From Clarkia xantiana subsp. parviflora (lineage: Eukaryota; Streptophyta; Magnoliopsida; Myrtales; Onagraceae): a DNA stretch of 64,000 bases. Location of the stretch: positions 33,223,452 through 33,287,451 of the forward strand of contig JAPTYO010000002.1 of the NCBI GenBank assembly GCA_036873135.1, given 5' to 3'. The notes under the pieces were generated by a model, which worked only from the letters and a program-made list of their open reading frames with translations, had not been told where the DNA came from and made no database searches. The translations under genes were made by a program, and so were the position numbers. Below are positions 43,526 through 55,636 of this stretch, piece after piece; position 1 is the stretch's first letter; each line of letters starts with the position of its first letter.

Positions 43526-44437
43526 AATTGCTTGGATTGCGTAGGGTTTAGAAGTGGCATCTATCTGTGATAAGATTTTGATAATTGGAAGTTACACTTT
43601 TGAAACGAAAGAATTCCAATTGTGTTTATGATCTATCGACGTCATAATGTTTTGATTAAATCAAATTTGCGGTCTATAAACTAAGTCGTAAGAGGATGCA
43701 ATCCTCTGCCAAAACCATGTCGAATGTGGGCCTTACCTCGTCATACATGTACGGTCGTCTTGCGGTGGAGGGAGGCCTTTACTAAGCAAGGCTGGCTACG
43801 AATCAGGGGGATAAACCTGATTACGCAGAACGATCATCTAGTGATGAAGTAACTCGACATGATCTTCGTTTTGCAGATCGCCGTGATGAACTTAGTTCGT
43901 CATTAATCCACATTCTGGGCCAGATGAGAATTTGTGATAGCATGATTGACATGTCCCATTCCTGTTGACCCAAAAGGTTCAGGTATGCTATCAACGCGTG
44001 CTTCATACTACGCGTGCCACGTTCGACCATGGGGTCACAGCTCGGTTGTGCTAGGAAAGAATCCTCGTGATTCTGGCGGGCGCAAACTTCTTCACCTCGA
44101 GCGTGAGATTGATCCAGGGAGCCTTATGAAGAGGCACCCAAAGTATCCTCATGAACTCAGAACTCATACCTAAGGTCAGGCTCAATGCTCGCTTCCCGGC
44201 GTACGAGCGTAATGCTGAACAAAAAGGCCCAGTGACCACGTCTTTGGAAACCGGTTGGGTTTAACTAAGGGTATTAGCGATGGGGATGGTCAAGTTCACA
44301 TGTACTTCACCGACTCTTGTATTCACTAGGTGGTCACCAACCGGATATTAGTTGAAGGTTGTGAATACTTGTACGGATGCCTTGGAGAAGTGTTCCTATG
44401 TGGAAACTAGGAAGATTGAGAATTATCTGTTGTCCTA
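43526..44437 (+). other. 3' untranslated region of G, first part
   Basis: No gene. Well conserved among copies (54030-54880; 62780-63650; reverse 55900-56750), with blocks such as GACGTCATAATGTTTGAT and GTTCGACCATGGGGTCA. It continues to 46167 after the Mutator-type insertion. Confidence 0.65.
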
Positions 44438-45910
44438 GGGAAAATCTTGTGTAGGGGCGGTGTTTACACCGCCCCAATCACATTACGCCACGTGTCAAGT
44501 CTTTTTTAACTATTCAAATCAGATTTTCTGTCTCCCAGCGTCCCGTTCCGTTCCGTCCCGTCCCATTCCGTTCCGTTCCGCTCCGTTCCGTTGCGTGTCT
44601 TCCGTTCAAATCTGTTTTGTTTTATTGCTGCAATCATTTTTTTTCTCTTTATTCCACCACATGTCAACCATCAGCAATGCATCTTTTGTGATATTAAAAA
44701 AAAAAATCATCCCTTTACAACCTTTTGCATTGAATATAAATTAATAATCTAATAGATTTTTTTCAACAATATAATAATATTAAATATATTATAATAAAAA
44801 AATTAACTAACAAAATTATCAGCAATAACAACTAAGATACCGCTGAAATTTAAAAGTTTGTTTTATTCAAAATGACAAATTTTCTCCTATATATAGTTTT
44901 ACATATCATAAGATTATTTCATTGCTCTTTGACGTTGAATAAGAGAAAATTTACTTTTCTCTTTTAAAGTTTGGCTTCTCTTCTAAAATCGTAAACATGT
45001 TAATCTTTTTAGAAGCAAAAAACATGTTATATATCTCGAGAGAGATATAGAAAATGTACAGTTTTAATTTAATTTATTTTTACTTTGTTTGGCCACGTCC
45101 ACTTGATTTCAATTATAGCAAACATTCAACATTTTAAAATAAAATAGGGAATGTTCACCATGAATTACCACATGATACTCAGGTAATGTATGTCAATTAT
45201 TAACTTGATTCATTTTCTTGAATTTAACAATTATTTGATCCTGGAGAAATTTAATATCTAATAAAAAAATCATATTATTTTACTGCAAGAATCTTCTATC
45301 CGAGAATACTATTAAGTTTCAAGTTCAAGCAATCGTTAATTAACATTTATCATTTTCAGTATAAGTAATTTAGTTTAATCGTCAATTAATTAATGTTGTG
45401 GAGATATTTGTATTTTTTTTTTTTGGCCAACATTTGGTGTTTAATAGACTTTTTGTGTGAAATAAATTTTTATTCGTAACTTAATAAAGTTATAAATGAT
45501 TATTAATTACTATACTATATGTACATATTTCTAAGATGGGATAATACATGTTTAAAATGAGCTAAAAGTTTAAAAGGAGATAAATTGGTTACAATTAAAG
45601 AAAATGTTAAATATGTAGATATTCATATAATAACTGTTTATAAAAATAAAAATATGTGCATATAATATAACATTAAACACATGTGGTGGAAGAAAGAGAA
45701 AAAACAAAAAAAAATGATTGCAGCAATAAAACAAAACAGATTTGAACGGAAGACACGCAACGGAACGGAGCGGGACGGAATGGGACGGGACGGAACGGAA
45801 CGGGACGAGCTGGGAGAGAGAAAATCTGATTTGAATAGTTAAAAAAGACTTGACACGTGGCGTAATGTGATTGGGGCGGTGTAAACACCGCCCCTACACA
45901 AGATTTTCCC
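44438..45910. mobile_element. Mutator-type non-autonomous element (MULE 1)
   Basis: 1473 bp with long terminal inverted repeats of about 225 bp (44438-44664 and 45684-45910, starting GGGAAAATCTTGTGTAGGGG) and a perfect 9-bp target duplication GTTGTCCTA (44429-44437 and 45911-45919). Nine-base duplications and long TIRs are the Mutator signature. The interior is AT-rich without a transposase. Each TIR contains a GC-rich hairpin (GGGGCGGTGT/ACACCGCCCC, about 44454-44475) and a CCGTTCCGTTCC simple repeat. Confidence 0.92.
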
Positions 45911-46167
45911 GTTGTCCTAGGATACAACGCGACACTATATAAATGTTGTTTATAACAAGTTGATTGGAGAAAAGGGAATCAACGTTCCGTGGGCGCTACA
46001 AAACTCCTAACATATGAGTAGCACGATGCCCGTCGTGTCCGCCGGTCGCACGGCAAACCTTGTATGAACTATTCAAAATCAATGACCAGATCAAAGGAGT
46101 GAATTGTTGATGCAGATTTGGACGACAATACATTAACAGGCACCCTCCCATTCCGGCGAGTGGGAGC

Positions 46168-46764
46168 TGTAAGCATATGTGATGGGCGCCGTAAATGGAA
46201 GCCCATTATATGTATATGTTATCTAAGTTAATTGGGTAAATGTCACATTAGGAAATTGGGCCAGACCCAAATCCCAATTGACATGAGATGCCCAAAATTG
46301 GGCCTCCATATACATCATGGCCGGCCGAATTAAAGAGGGGGTAAAGTGGACTGTTGTCCACTTTACTCCTCCTATATATATGGGGAGTTAGGAGTTTTAC
46401 TATGGTGAATCACAATTCCCTTTAAGTGCTGTTTTGAGAGAAACCCCTTCCCCCCAAGAACACTATATCGGCCGAACCACACCACCACCAAGGGTGTGCC
46501 AATTTTCTTTCTAGCAAACACTCCAGAGATGTGTCCCCTTGCCAATAATCGATTAGAGGCTTTTTTGTGGATAATATACCACGTAGGGCTTCCTTCACAA
46601 AAACCCCTACGGGTGCTAACCGGAGGATCGTGAATTCCCTCCTGCAAGGATCTCGGGACAACGGACTACTGTTGAGGTATGTGCGAATCTTCCGCTGCGT
46701 AATTTTGATTACTAGCACGTACCATGATTTAGTATCCGTAGTGATTTCTCCTCATAATCTAACA
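46168..46764 (+). repeat. 3' LTR of G (597 bp)
   Basis: Starts TGTAAGCATATG after the purine tract CGAGTGGGAGC and ends CATAATCTAACA, followed by CCTTG. Confidence 0.92.
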
Positions 46765-46769
46765 CCTTG

Positions 46770-47168
46770 ATCTCCATTATTCTTACCATAGAGATAACAA
46801 CGTAGACAAAAAGCGGCATCCATTGATATACTATATTCCAACCAACTTTTATATTCTTCAAACCAACTTGGAACAAAGCGTCGATTTATCTTACCAAATG
46901 CTCTTTGCGAAAAATTGTGATTGAGTGGTTGACATGGACCCTTCGCTAAGTAAGCTCGTCGAATCTTATCATGATCATTTGGATGATAAAGTTGAATTTT
47001 CTTCCTCAATGCGGGATCCGATGGTAGGTTATCTACATCGAGTTCTTAATACTTTTGCTTTAAACATTTGTCAATTTTTGTTTGACTTGAACTTCCTTCA
47101 TCATCAATGGATTTCCTTTTAACTCTACTAAAAAAGTGTTCAATACCTATAAATAGCATTATTAATAT
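46770..47168 (-). pseudogene. hAT transposase, N-terminal part (TTF zinc-finger type)
   Basis: Reading begins near 47168 with IEHFFSRVKRKSIDDEGSSS, has one in-frame stop (TAA, 47046-47048), then LPSDPALRKKIQLYHPND, RRAYLAKGPCQP, RRFVPSWFEEYKSWLEYS and DAAFCLRCYLYG. This is the TTF-type zinc-finger pattern (W/F-x...C-x2-C-Y) found at the start of ZMYM1-like hAT transposases. It stops at the CCTTG duplication and resumes at 21719. Confidence 0.9.
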
Positions 47169-47976
47169 AATTAGGAACAATCCAATATAAATAAACTCAA
47201 AATTATTAAGCAATCTAAAACTCAATTATTTCCAATCTATTTAGCACCCATTTACCTGATCTACTTATATCCAATACAGCTTAATTTGTGATGAAAATAA
47301 AATAATAATAAATCATCATCATGACATCATCTAAATCCTACATACAATTTTTTTGCCAATTCTAAATACGATTAAAACCCAAGACAACCCACCCCACCCC
47401 ACGTCCAAGACTAAGTCAATGTGAATTTAATCTTCTTCAAAATTAGGCCCATGTTAAATTGGATCAAATCTCCTAAGTCCTAATTCCAATTCTTTCGGCC
47501 AATTATAACCACACAGGCCCGTGGCGTAAGCACATGTGTTGGTTCTCATCTTTTACTTGATTATGGTCTAAGGTGTAAAATTCGAATTGTTTAGACTTGG
47601 AGCTGAAAAGGGTTGTATAGAGACTTGGTGCTTGAAATCTTGTCCATTTAACAATCTAAAATTGTGTAACTAGAGCACAAATTTTTGAATATTGACTTTT
47701 CTATTTTAGTGAAAGTTGTAGTAATTCAAAGGAACTTGATCTGTTCTCTACTTTTATGTTTCCAGTTTTGTATTTGTGAATGTTTTTTAATATATTTTCA
47801 ATGTTTTGAATGTATAAGGGCCAGTGTTATCAGGACCGGACCGGCCATCGGACCGGCAAGGCCACTGGTTCCCGGTTCAGGAGGGGCAAATGGAGCATTA
47901 TTATAATTATTATGTATATTTCTAGTATATACTTACTAAAAATTCAGGAGGGCAACCCTAAGTATATTCGTCCCTG
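47169..47976 (-). other. 5' end of the hAT element, non-coding
   Basis: About 800 bp upstream of the transposase up to the terminal repeat. No gene seen. Near 47825-47895 is a GC-rich stretch (GGACCGGACCGGCC...) and a GAGGGGCAAA motif that echoes the GAGGGCAACC next to the terminus. Confidence 0.5.
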
Positions 47977-47984
47977 GACCGATT

Positions 47985-48219
47985 AAGAAAACCCGGTTTG
48001 GTTGATCCGCACCGGTTTAAGACCCGTGAACCTGACCCGGTTCGGTCTGGTCAGGTTCCCTCGGTCTTATGGGCTCGGTTGGTCACCAACATATATAAAA
48101 TTAATTATAAAATAATTTCCTATTTTCTGCACATATATATATATTTATTTATTGTCAAGATTCTATATTTAAAGATATATAATCAATCAACAATATATAT
48201 GCACGTATATATATGGCAA

Positions 48220-48257
<38 letters not shown>

Positions 48258-48480
48258 CAAATTGTCAACATTCAATATTAGGGATATATAATCTATCAAT
48301 AATATATATTTTCCCAATCTTTTAGGCAGCTAAATTTATCAATAATATCTATATCCCTAAAATAGTATTAGATATATTGATAATTACTATCCACAATTAT
48401 CTTGTGAACCTAACCCTAATTTTGGATTAATCCCTACGCATTAAAAATTTTGGCCGAAACTTAAAAAAATAAATTCAAAA
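47985..48480 (-). mobile_element. Copia leader fragment in minus orientation
   Basis: Right flank of the hAT insertion. GGTTCGG-type tract (47985-48090), then AT-rich sequence that is the reverse of 5260-5760, including (TA)n near 48215-48252. The primer site is missing: the leader stops near 48480 within a few bases of plus-oriented sequence. Confidence 0.6.
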
Positions 48481-48484
48481 ATTT

Positions 48485-51400
48485 CGGTTATGGGGATGGA
48501 TCTCGGAAATGCATGATTTAGGGACTGAATTAATTAGAGGGCTGAATTTCAATTGTTTACTTTTCGTCACATATATTTATTAGAACTGTTGTCTTGACTA
48601 TGTCAAGCTAGCTGGATGTTGGGGGCAGAGCCTTGGTTAAATATATGGTTTGCGCGATAGGACAGAAATGTTGTGATGGTTGTGATTGTCTTGGACTCAT
48701 GTCTAGAAACACGCACGATTAATTGTAAACATGAATTGCAAGTCAGCCCCTAATATTTTAAAATGTTTTAAAAGCAAAAGTCAGTCGCCAAATATGCATG
48801 TTTGATGTGGAAGTTTCATGTATGACACGTATGCTTGAATGTTGAGGATAAAGCTGCATGTTATAGTTTACTTAGAAAGTAGAATTATATATATGCTAGC
48901 ATGAGTTCCTCAGAACATTAGACGCATGACGCGTATGCATGATGTGTGGTTTGGATGATGAATTTGGCATGCTATGATGATTTACTTGTGAAGTAGAATT
49001 GTATATGCATGTGTAAGTTCATCAGAATATTTTTTGAATACAAAAGGGCCTTGGGAAAGCCAAGATCGGGAATGCTTATTTTAAAATTCCCGTTCCGGTA
49101 ATTTGCGAACAAAACCGTTTTAAGAGACCGATCTATTGGATCAAAGACGACAGTAATGTGAACTCTTTCACGAACCCACTTCCCTCGGTTTACTGGCGGT
49201 CAGTTGGTTTAGATGGCTGATGAATTATTATTTGTCCCATTCGATCTCAATAGATATCCGATGTATGCAAAATTTTCTCAAAATGTTATTGTCTCCCTGA
49301 TTATGCATGATTATCAATGTGTTTGTATGAATTTGGTGAATGAGTGCGATTCTACATTGCTTGTAATCTTGATGGTGTGAATTATGATGAACGGAAAGGA
49401 GTATGTGTAGAACTCCTCTCCACTACGATTCCGAAAAGTGGAGAGGACAATTACGGATGAATATGGTAGTCCGTATGATTTTGACAGTGAGAGATGAATG
49501 TGATAATTTGTTTCCCCAAGAATGGGAGTAGGTTCTTTGATAATCTGAACGCGTATGTGGTGATACCGTCAACCTTGTACAAAGCGGTTGAAGAAGACTT
49601 CAATTGCAATCAGAAAATGTTACAGCTTAGTATCCCTTTGCATCTGCCTCGGTGGAAGCAAGGATGCAAAATAGGGGTGAAACCAAAATCCAGTTGGTCT
49701 GAAAAACCGGTGAAAACCGAACCAGTCCGAATTGAAATAACCGAATCTGAAATATTAGGTTTGGTTTTTGGTCGGATTTTTTTGCTCTAGTTCGGAATTT
49801 CGGTCCGGTTTGGATTTTTTACTTTGAGGACCGTGGGGACTGAACCGACCGTTATGCTAATTAAATATATAAAATATATATTATATTAGGTGATATTAAT
49901 TGATATAATTAATTAATTATGTTAATATAATTTGTAAAAGAGGCACTTATGAAGATTATTTATTCTACTTTTATTTTATAATTTATTCATTTATAATAGT
50001 GGAATTAATTTATCATTTCGATTTGATATAGTCCATAAAAATGAAAATAATTTATAATGGTAATTGCTAATATTGGATTTTTGGTTTAAACCGAAAACCG
50101 AACCGAAAAAACAGTACTACTAATGGACGGTTTATTTTTCCTCTGTTTTTTGGTCGGATTTTTTTAAGGAAAAAACCCGGACCGAAAATTTAGGTACCCG
50201 ACCGATACAAGCTAAAAACCGGTCCGACCGGTCCGGTTTCACCCCTAATGCAAAAGCTAGAAATGTTTCGGTTGAACAAGATGGTCTTCTCTCTCTCTAC
50301 ATGGATGCTGGTGTAAAAGCTGCTCGAGGTCGTCACAATGATAGGTCAACATGGAAAAGATGTATATGGTTGTCTGACATTGACGGGACTCACTCACCAT
50401 AGTCTAATCAAGTACAGTAACCACAACAGTGAATGTATAACCTTATCTACTCACCATAGTGGGTCAAAAGAAGCCAACCATGATCCGCATATCATGGAGA
50501 GAACTGGACCAAATAGGTCATATACGATAATACTGTGGGTTAAACCCTGTTGATAAAGTGTGTCCCAAGTACGCCTCATTTGTCATGAGTATAAAGCTGT
50601 AAAACGTTTTATGCGGGCACAAATCATTTGATGTGATTCACTCGTGAATTTACCCAGGTGTGATGTTCAACATGACTCAGTATTCTCGACTATGTGTGTG
50701 ACAAGCATGGATCAAATATGCGACTTTCAGATCAAGAACCATACCATTGTCATTTATCGTTCATTGTTCGTTTCAATTACTAAAATTTTGGTTATTTCGA
50801 GATTCATAGTTATTGAATGAAGTGATTGTTGATTAATTCGACGCACGATTTACTTATCAATTTAACGGTCCCGTCAAAGGAAACGATCCGAAACGAAAAT
50901 ACAAACCCACGGGTTAGAACCAAAATTCCGGCTAGGTAAAAGTGGTCAAATAAAACGAAACGATACACATACTCTGTCATCTCAGTCGGGACAACTGAAT
51001 TGAATAAGCCCACGATTTTGTAGCTAGATAGATCGAAAGACTTAGTATCTTTTGTATTTGTTAGTACTCCATTATATGATAAATTCTTTAATGATGAACA
51101 TGTGCCAAATCGATTGGATTAAATTGAATTGAATTTTGGAAACGAAACGATTTATACCATGGGTTAAACCTGGAATACGCGCCACGGGCGCGTGTACTTC
51201 GAAAGACGGAACACATCGTTTTAGAGTACGAATTTAATGATGAAGTGTTTTAATGAATGAATTCTGAAATTTTCATTTGCTTCCCTTTGGGAATAATTCA
51301 TTCAATACTTACACGACGAAATGAACTATGCTTCATAAGCTACCACGAACTCGTAAAGTATTAACTGACACATAAGGCGAAAGCCCAATGCACAATTCAG

Positions 51401-51834
51401 AGATGGATAAGTCTTTGAGATGAATTAGCAAATGAAGAGGATGATGTCGGTAAAATGACTCTCCCACTAAATGCCTTGAACGAGTAGTTTGACAAGACAT
51501 TCTATCGTTAACACACTTCAAGTGGCATGTTTTGAAAACATGATGTTTGAGTTCAACAACCGATGTTCCCTATGGGATGAAAAGCAGTTGACTCACATCG
51601 ATGTAGAACCATGTTCCAATTAAATATGTCAAACACGACGCCATAAAAGCTAAAAGGGAATGATAATGAATTAAATTTTATCATCATACGACATTAACAT
51701 GCGCATTAAACAAGTATTTGAACCGAGAGTATGATAACTACTCTTAGAGGATACATGTTTAAATTAGGTTGAGATAATGGTGTCGTGGATGAGACGTTAA
51801 ATTCATTGAGGACGAATTTCCAACTCTTGGTGAA
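48485..51834 (+). mobile_element. Copia copy M: internal 5' part, plus orientation
   Basis: Aligns with G's 23560-25690 in the same direction: GTCAAGCTAGCTGG near 48605, GGGCCTTGGGAAAGCCAAG near 49045. A decayed gag-like reading (about 49490-49660 and 50250-50360, MDAGVKAARGR...STWKRC) is split by the hAT-type MITE. 50570-51830 is non-coding. The LTR and primer site are not attached on the left. Confidence 0.6.
49673..50247. mobile_element. hAT-type MITE (575 bp)
   Basis: Perfect 13-bp terminal inverted repeats TAGGGGTGAAACC (49673-49685 and 50235-50247) and a perfect 8-bp target duplication ATGCAAAA (49665-49672 and 50248-50255). The interior is AT-rich with subterminal CCGAACCG/CGGTTCGG words and no coding capacity. 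Terminal motif and duplication length fit hAT. Confidence 0.93.
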
Positions 51835-54029
51835 ATGAAAACAGGCGAAGTCTTGATCAAATTGGAGCAGGATAACGTTGATAGTCTGGTCCCACTTATT
51901 TCGAGTGGGAGATTTGTTCCAGCAACACAAGTGAATGAAATGGTAAATGAGTATGAAGACATTCTCATAGTAAATCCAATGGTAAATGAAGATGGAGACA
52001 TTTTCATAGTAAATTCAGTAGGAGGACACAATCCTACCACACAAATCACTGTTGCTGCAGGTGCGAATCAAGTTGAACCTGATAATCATGTAGCCGGACT
52101 GCTGGATGAAAATCCAATAATGCCACAACTACCCATTGTTCCCAGTGGGAGTGTATCAACCAACTTGTTTCAAGGTCCTAGTGATCAAGGAATTAATCTC
52201 AGAGGTAAAATCCCGAGACCGAGAGGTCGTCCAAGAAAAGTTGTAGGTCAAGGTTCTAGCATTGCCCTTCTTACCAGTGGGAGTGATGCTCTGACAGAAA
52301 GCATTATTCCGAGTGGGAGCAACGTTTAGACTCAAGATGGGATTAACGAGCCTAGACGAATTCAAAGGCATCGAACTTCTCCCAAGAAGTATCCCGTCGA
52401 AAAGAGTGAAATATTCACCCTAACTTATGTTGATGAACCGATAACGGTTCAACAAGCATTGAAAGGACCTCAAGCGAAGGAATTGATGAAAGCAATGGAG
52501 GAAGAGATTGAGTCAATGAAAGCCAATTCCGTATGGTCTTTAGTTGATTTACCTGCTAACCGCATGGCCATAGGGGCTAAGTGGGTTCTAAAACTGAAAC
52601 TCACTACTGATGGAAATGCCGAGCGATACAAAGCTCGACTACTTGTGAAAGGATAAACCCAACTTCACGGAGTGGACTTTGATGAAAGATACTCACCGAC
52701 TGTGAGGTACACCACAGTTAGGGCAATCCTAGCCCAGGTCGCATGCCTCGATCTAGAGCGGCACCAAATGGATGTTAAGACAGCATTCCTCCATGGAAAA
52801 CTGGAGGAAGAGATCTATATGGAGCAACCAGAGGGTTTAATTACTCCTGGTAACGAACGTAAAGTTTGTAAACTCCAAATATCCATTTACAGTCTAAAAA
52901 TTTCGTCTTAGAATGGTACCGCAGATTCCACGAGGAAATCGTTGGAAACGGATTCGTGAATCTCTACGAGGATCCTTGTGTGTATACAAAGACCGCTGAG
53001 TCTAAGTACGTCATCTTAACTTTATACATGGATGACATACTCATTGCTGCGAACGATGTGAGTTTAATGCATGAATCAAAGTCCTGGTTGACATCTGTAT
53101 TTTAGATGAAAGACATGGGAGAGACAATGTACATCCTGGGTATTAAGATTGCTAGAGATCGTACCACTTAGAGATTGTGTCTATCTTAGGAAGCCTACAT
53201 CAACAAACTGTTGAAAAGGTTTAGATTACAAGATGCCAAACCCGTGGAAACGCCGGTAATATTCAGGTGCGCGTTTTCAAAAACGTGACAGCCAGAAGAA
53301 CCAGCAAGAGCGTGAACATATGAAGAGTGCAGAGTATTTAAGCATGGTCGGAAGTCTCATGTACGCCATGCTTTGCACTCGTCCGGACATCTTTTACGCT
53401 GTGGGCCTAGTAGCAAGATTCCAATCAGACCCTGGCTATCAACATTTAAAAGCTGTAAAGCGGATCATGTGATATCTGAAAGGTACTGCCGAATAAGTAC
53501 TGTGCTATGAGGGCTGGAAATTAGAATTGACGGGATTCAGTGGCGCCGACCATGGTGGCGATCCAGACGATCGTAAGTCCACCACATGAGGAGTGTTTCT
53601 CCTTGTTGATGCCGCCCTTTCATGAACGAGCAAGAAGCAATCATGTGTCGCGTTGTCTACGATGGAATCGGAATTCGTTGCTCTCTCAAAAGATGCACAG
53701 GAAACGGTCTGCTGAAAAGGCTTCTTACTGCGCTACTTGATGGCGATGTGGGGAGTAAATATGTGAAGGTGTTCTCTGACAGTCAGGCATCCATTGCGGC
53801 AGTAAATAATACAAAGTACCATAGTAGGACAAAACACATTGATGTGAAGTATAATTATTCTAAATCTATGGTTGAAGATAATATAATCACTTTAGAATAC
53901 TTGCCCACTGATGACATGGTAGCGGACCCATTAACTAATCCATTACGCACAAGGACATTTGAAAAGCATGTTAACTGCTTGAATTGCGTACGGTTTAAAA
54001 GTGGGCGTATATTTATGATAACATTTTGA
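51835..54029 (+). pseudogene. Copia copy M: connecting region, RT and RNase H (decayed)
   Basis: The connecting region (51835-52329) is acidic and Ser/Pro-rich with PRPRGRPRK, an AT-hook-like core. RT follows from about 52440: ALKGPQAKELMKAMEEEI, VWSLVDLPANR, GAKWVLKLKL, then a stop at 52654-52656, FDERYSPTVRYTTVRAI, MDVKTAFLHGKLEEEIYMEQ, YMDDILIAAN. RNase H ends with SDSQASIAAVNNTKYHSRTK and ADPLTNPLRTRTFEKH. At least five stops or frame changes. The family lacks a visible integrase upstream. Confidence 0.85.
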
Positions 54030-55041
54030 TAATTGAAAGTTACATTTTTGATAAATGAGAGAATTGAAATTTGAGTTTATGATTCATCGACGTCATAATG
54101 TTTGATTACATCGAATTGTACGGTCTATAAACTAAGTCATAGGAGGACGCAATCCTCTGCCTAAATTATGTCGAATGTGGGCATTGCCTTGTCACACAAG
54201 CACAGTCGTCTTGTAGGAGAGGGGGACCTCTGCCGCAGCAAGAATGTCTAAGAACCAGTTAGTTAAACTTGGTTACGCAAAACGATCATTTGGTTTCAGA
54301 GTAACACAACATGATCTTCGTTTTGCACTTCGCCGGCGATGAACTCTGTTCTTCATTAACCACATTCTGGGCCAGATGAGAATCTTCGATAGAATCATTG
54401 ACATATCCCAATCCTGACGATGTTCAGGTATGCTACGACGCGTGCTTCATACTACGCGTGCCATGTTCGACCACGGGGTCATACTCGGTTGTGCTAGGTA
54501 GAATCCTTGAGATTCTGATGGGTGCAAACATCTTCACCTCAAGCATGTGATTGATCCCGGGAGCCATATGAAGAGGCGCTCGAAGTATCCTCATGGACTC
54601 AAAACTCATATCTAAGGTTAGGCTCAATGTTCAATTCCCGGCGTACGAGCGTAGCGCCAAAGAAAAATGCCAAGTGACCACGTCTTTGGAAACCGGTTGG
54701 GTTTGACTAAGGGTATGAGCGACGAGGATGGTCAAGTTCACCTGTAATTCACCGACTCTTGTATTCACTAGGTTGCCACCAACCAGATAATAGTTGAAGG
54801 CTGTGAATACTTGTACGGATGCCTTGGAGAAGTATTCATATGTGGAAACTATGCAATTGGATAATTAACAGTTGACCTTGGATACAGCGCGATACAATTT
54901 GATGTTTTTAACAGGTTGATTTGAGATAGGGAATCAACGTTCCACTGGCACTACAACACTCCCTACAGATGAGTAGCACGATGTCCGTCGTATCCGCCGG
55001 TCGCACGGAAAACCTTCTATGAACTATTCGAAAGCAAGGGC
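54030..55041 (+). other. 3' untranslated region of copy M, truncated
   Basis: Matches 43526-46100 of G block by block (for example GAGTAGCACGATG(T/C)CCGTCG near 54970), then stops at about 55041, where an LTR in the opposite orientation begins. No gene. Confidence 0.65.
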
Positions 55042-55636
55042 TATTAGATTCAAGGAGTAATCACTACGGAAACTAAAACAATGGTACATGCTAGTAATCG
55101 AAATTACGCAGTGGAAGATTCGCACATACCTCAACAGTAATCCGTAGTCCTAAGATCTTTGTAGCATGGAGTTCACAATCCTCCGGTCGGCACCCGTAGG
55201 GGTTCTTGTTAAGGAAGCCCTACGCAGTATATACTCCACATCAAAGCATAGATCGATTCTTGGCAAGGGACGGATCTCTGGAGTGTTTGCTCGAAAGAAA
55301 ATTGGCACACCCTTGGTGTTTGCAAGGTTCGGCTGATATAGGTGTATTTGCGGGAAGGGTTTTCTCTCAAATCACCACTTAAAGGGAATTGTGATTAACC
55401 CTAATAAAACCCCTAACTCTCCTTATATATAGGAGGAGTAAAGTGGATAAAAGTCCACTTTACCCCCTAGTAATTCAACCGGCAATGCTAGTATAGGGAG
55501 GCCCAATTTTGGGCCTCTCATGTCAATTGGGATTTGGGCCTGGCCCAATGTCCTAATGTGACTTGTACCCAATTAACTTAGGTAACGTACACATATAATG
55601 GGCTTCCATTTACGTCGCCCATCACCATATGCTTAC
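55042..55636 (-). repeat. Copia LTR in minus orientation (595 bp)
   Basis: Ends TATGCTTACA at 55636, the reverse of the TGTAAGCATATG start; the other end reads TATTAGATTC, a decayed form of TGCTAGATTA. The reversed purine tract GCTCCCACTCG follows at 55637, so this is the 3' LTR of the minus element to its right. Confidence 0.85.

Larger units (their letters stand above)
21720..46764 (+). mobile_element. Ty1/copia-type retrotransposon G inside the hAT gene
   Basis: LTRs 21720-22315 and 46168-46764 (TGTAAGCATATG...CTA(G/A)CA), a tRNA-Met-type primer site at 22317, a purine-rich tract CGAGTGGGAGC before the 3' LTR, and a perfect 5-bp target duplication CCTTG (21715-21719 and 46765-46769). Own sequence order: leader, gag-like ORF, long non-coding stretch, RT (split by element C), RNase H, 3' region (split by a Mutator-type element). 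I find no protease or integrase. By eye the LTRs differ at about 45 of 596 positions, so this is the oldest LTR element in the nest. Confidence 0.9.
19570..47976 (-). mobile_element. hAT transposon H, split by nested retrotransposons
   Basis: Both ends carry the inverted terminal sequence CAGGGACGA (left at 19570, right ending TCGTCCCTG at 47976). They are flanked by a perfect 8-bp target duplication GACCGATT (19562-19569 and 47977-47984), the size diagnostic of hAT. Without the inserted copia element G (21720-46764 plus one TSD copy) the hAT is about 3.4 kb. It encodes one minus-strand transposase, now decayed. Confidence 0.92.

Noticed and set aside
19733..47168. hAT transposase as a functional host-domesticated gene
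   Set aside because: It is split by 25 kb of retrotransposons and has an internal stop and several frame changes.
48215..48255. (TA)n tracts here and at 19618-19646 as special elements
   Set aside because: Ordinary microsatellites in AT-rich leader or terminal sequence.
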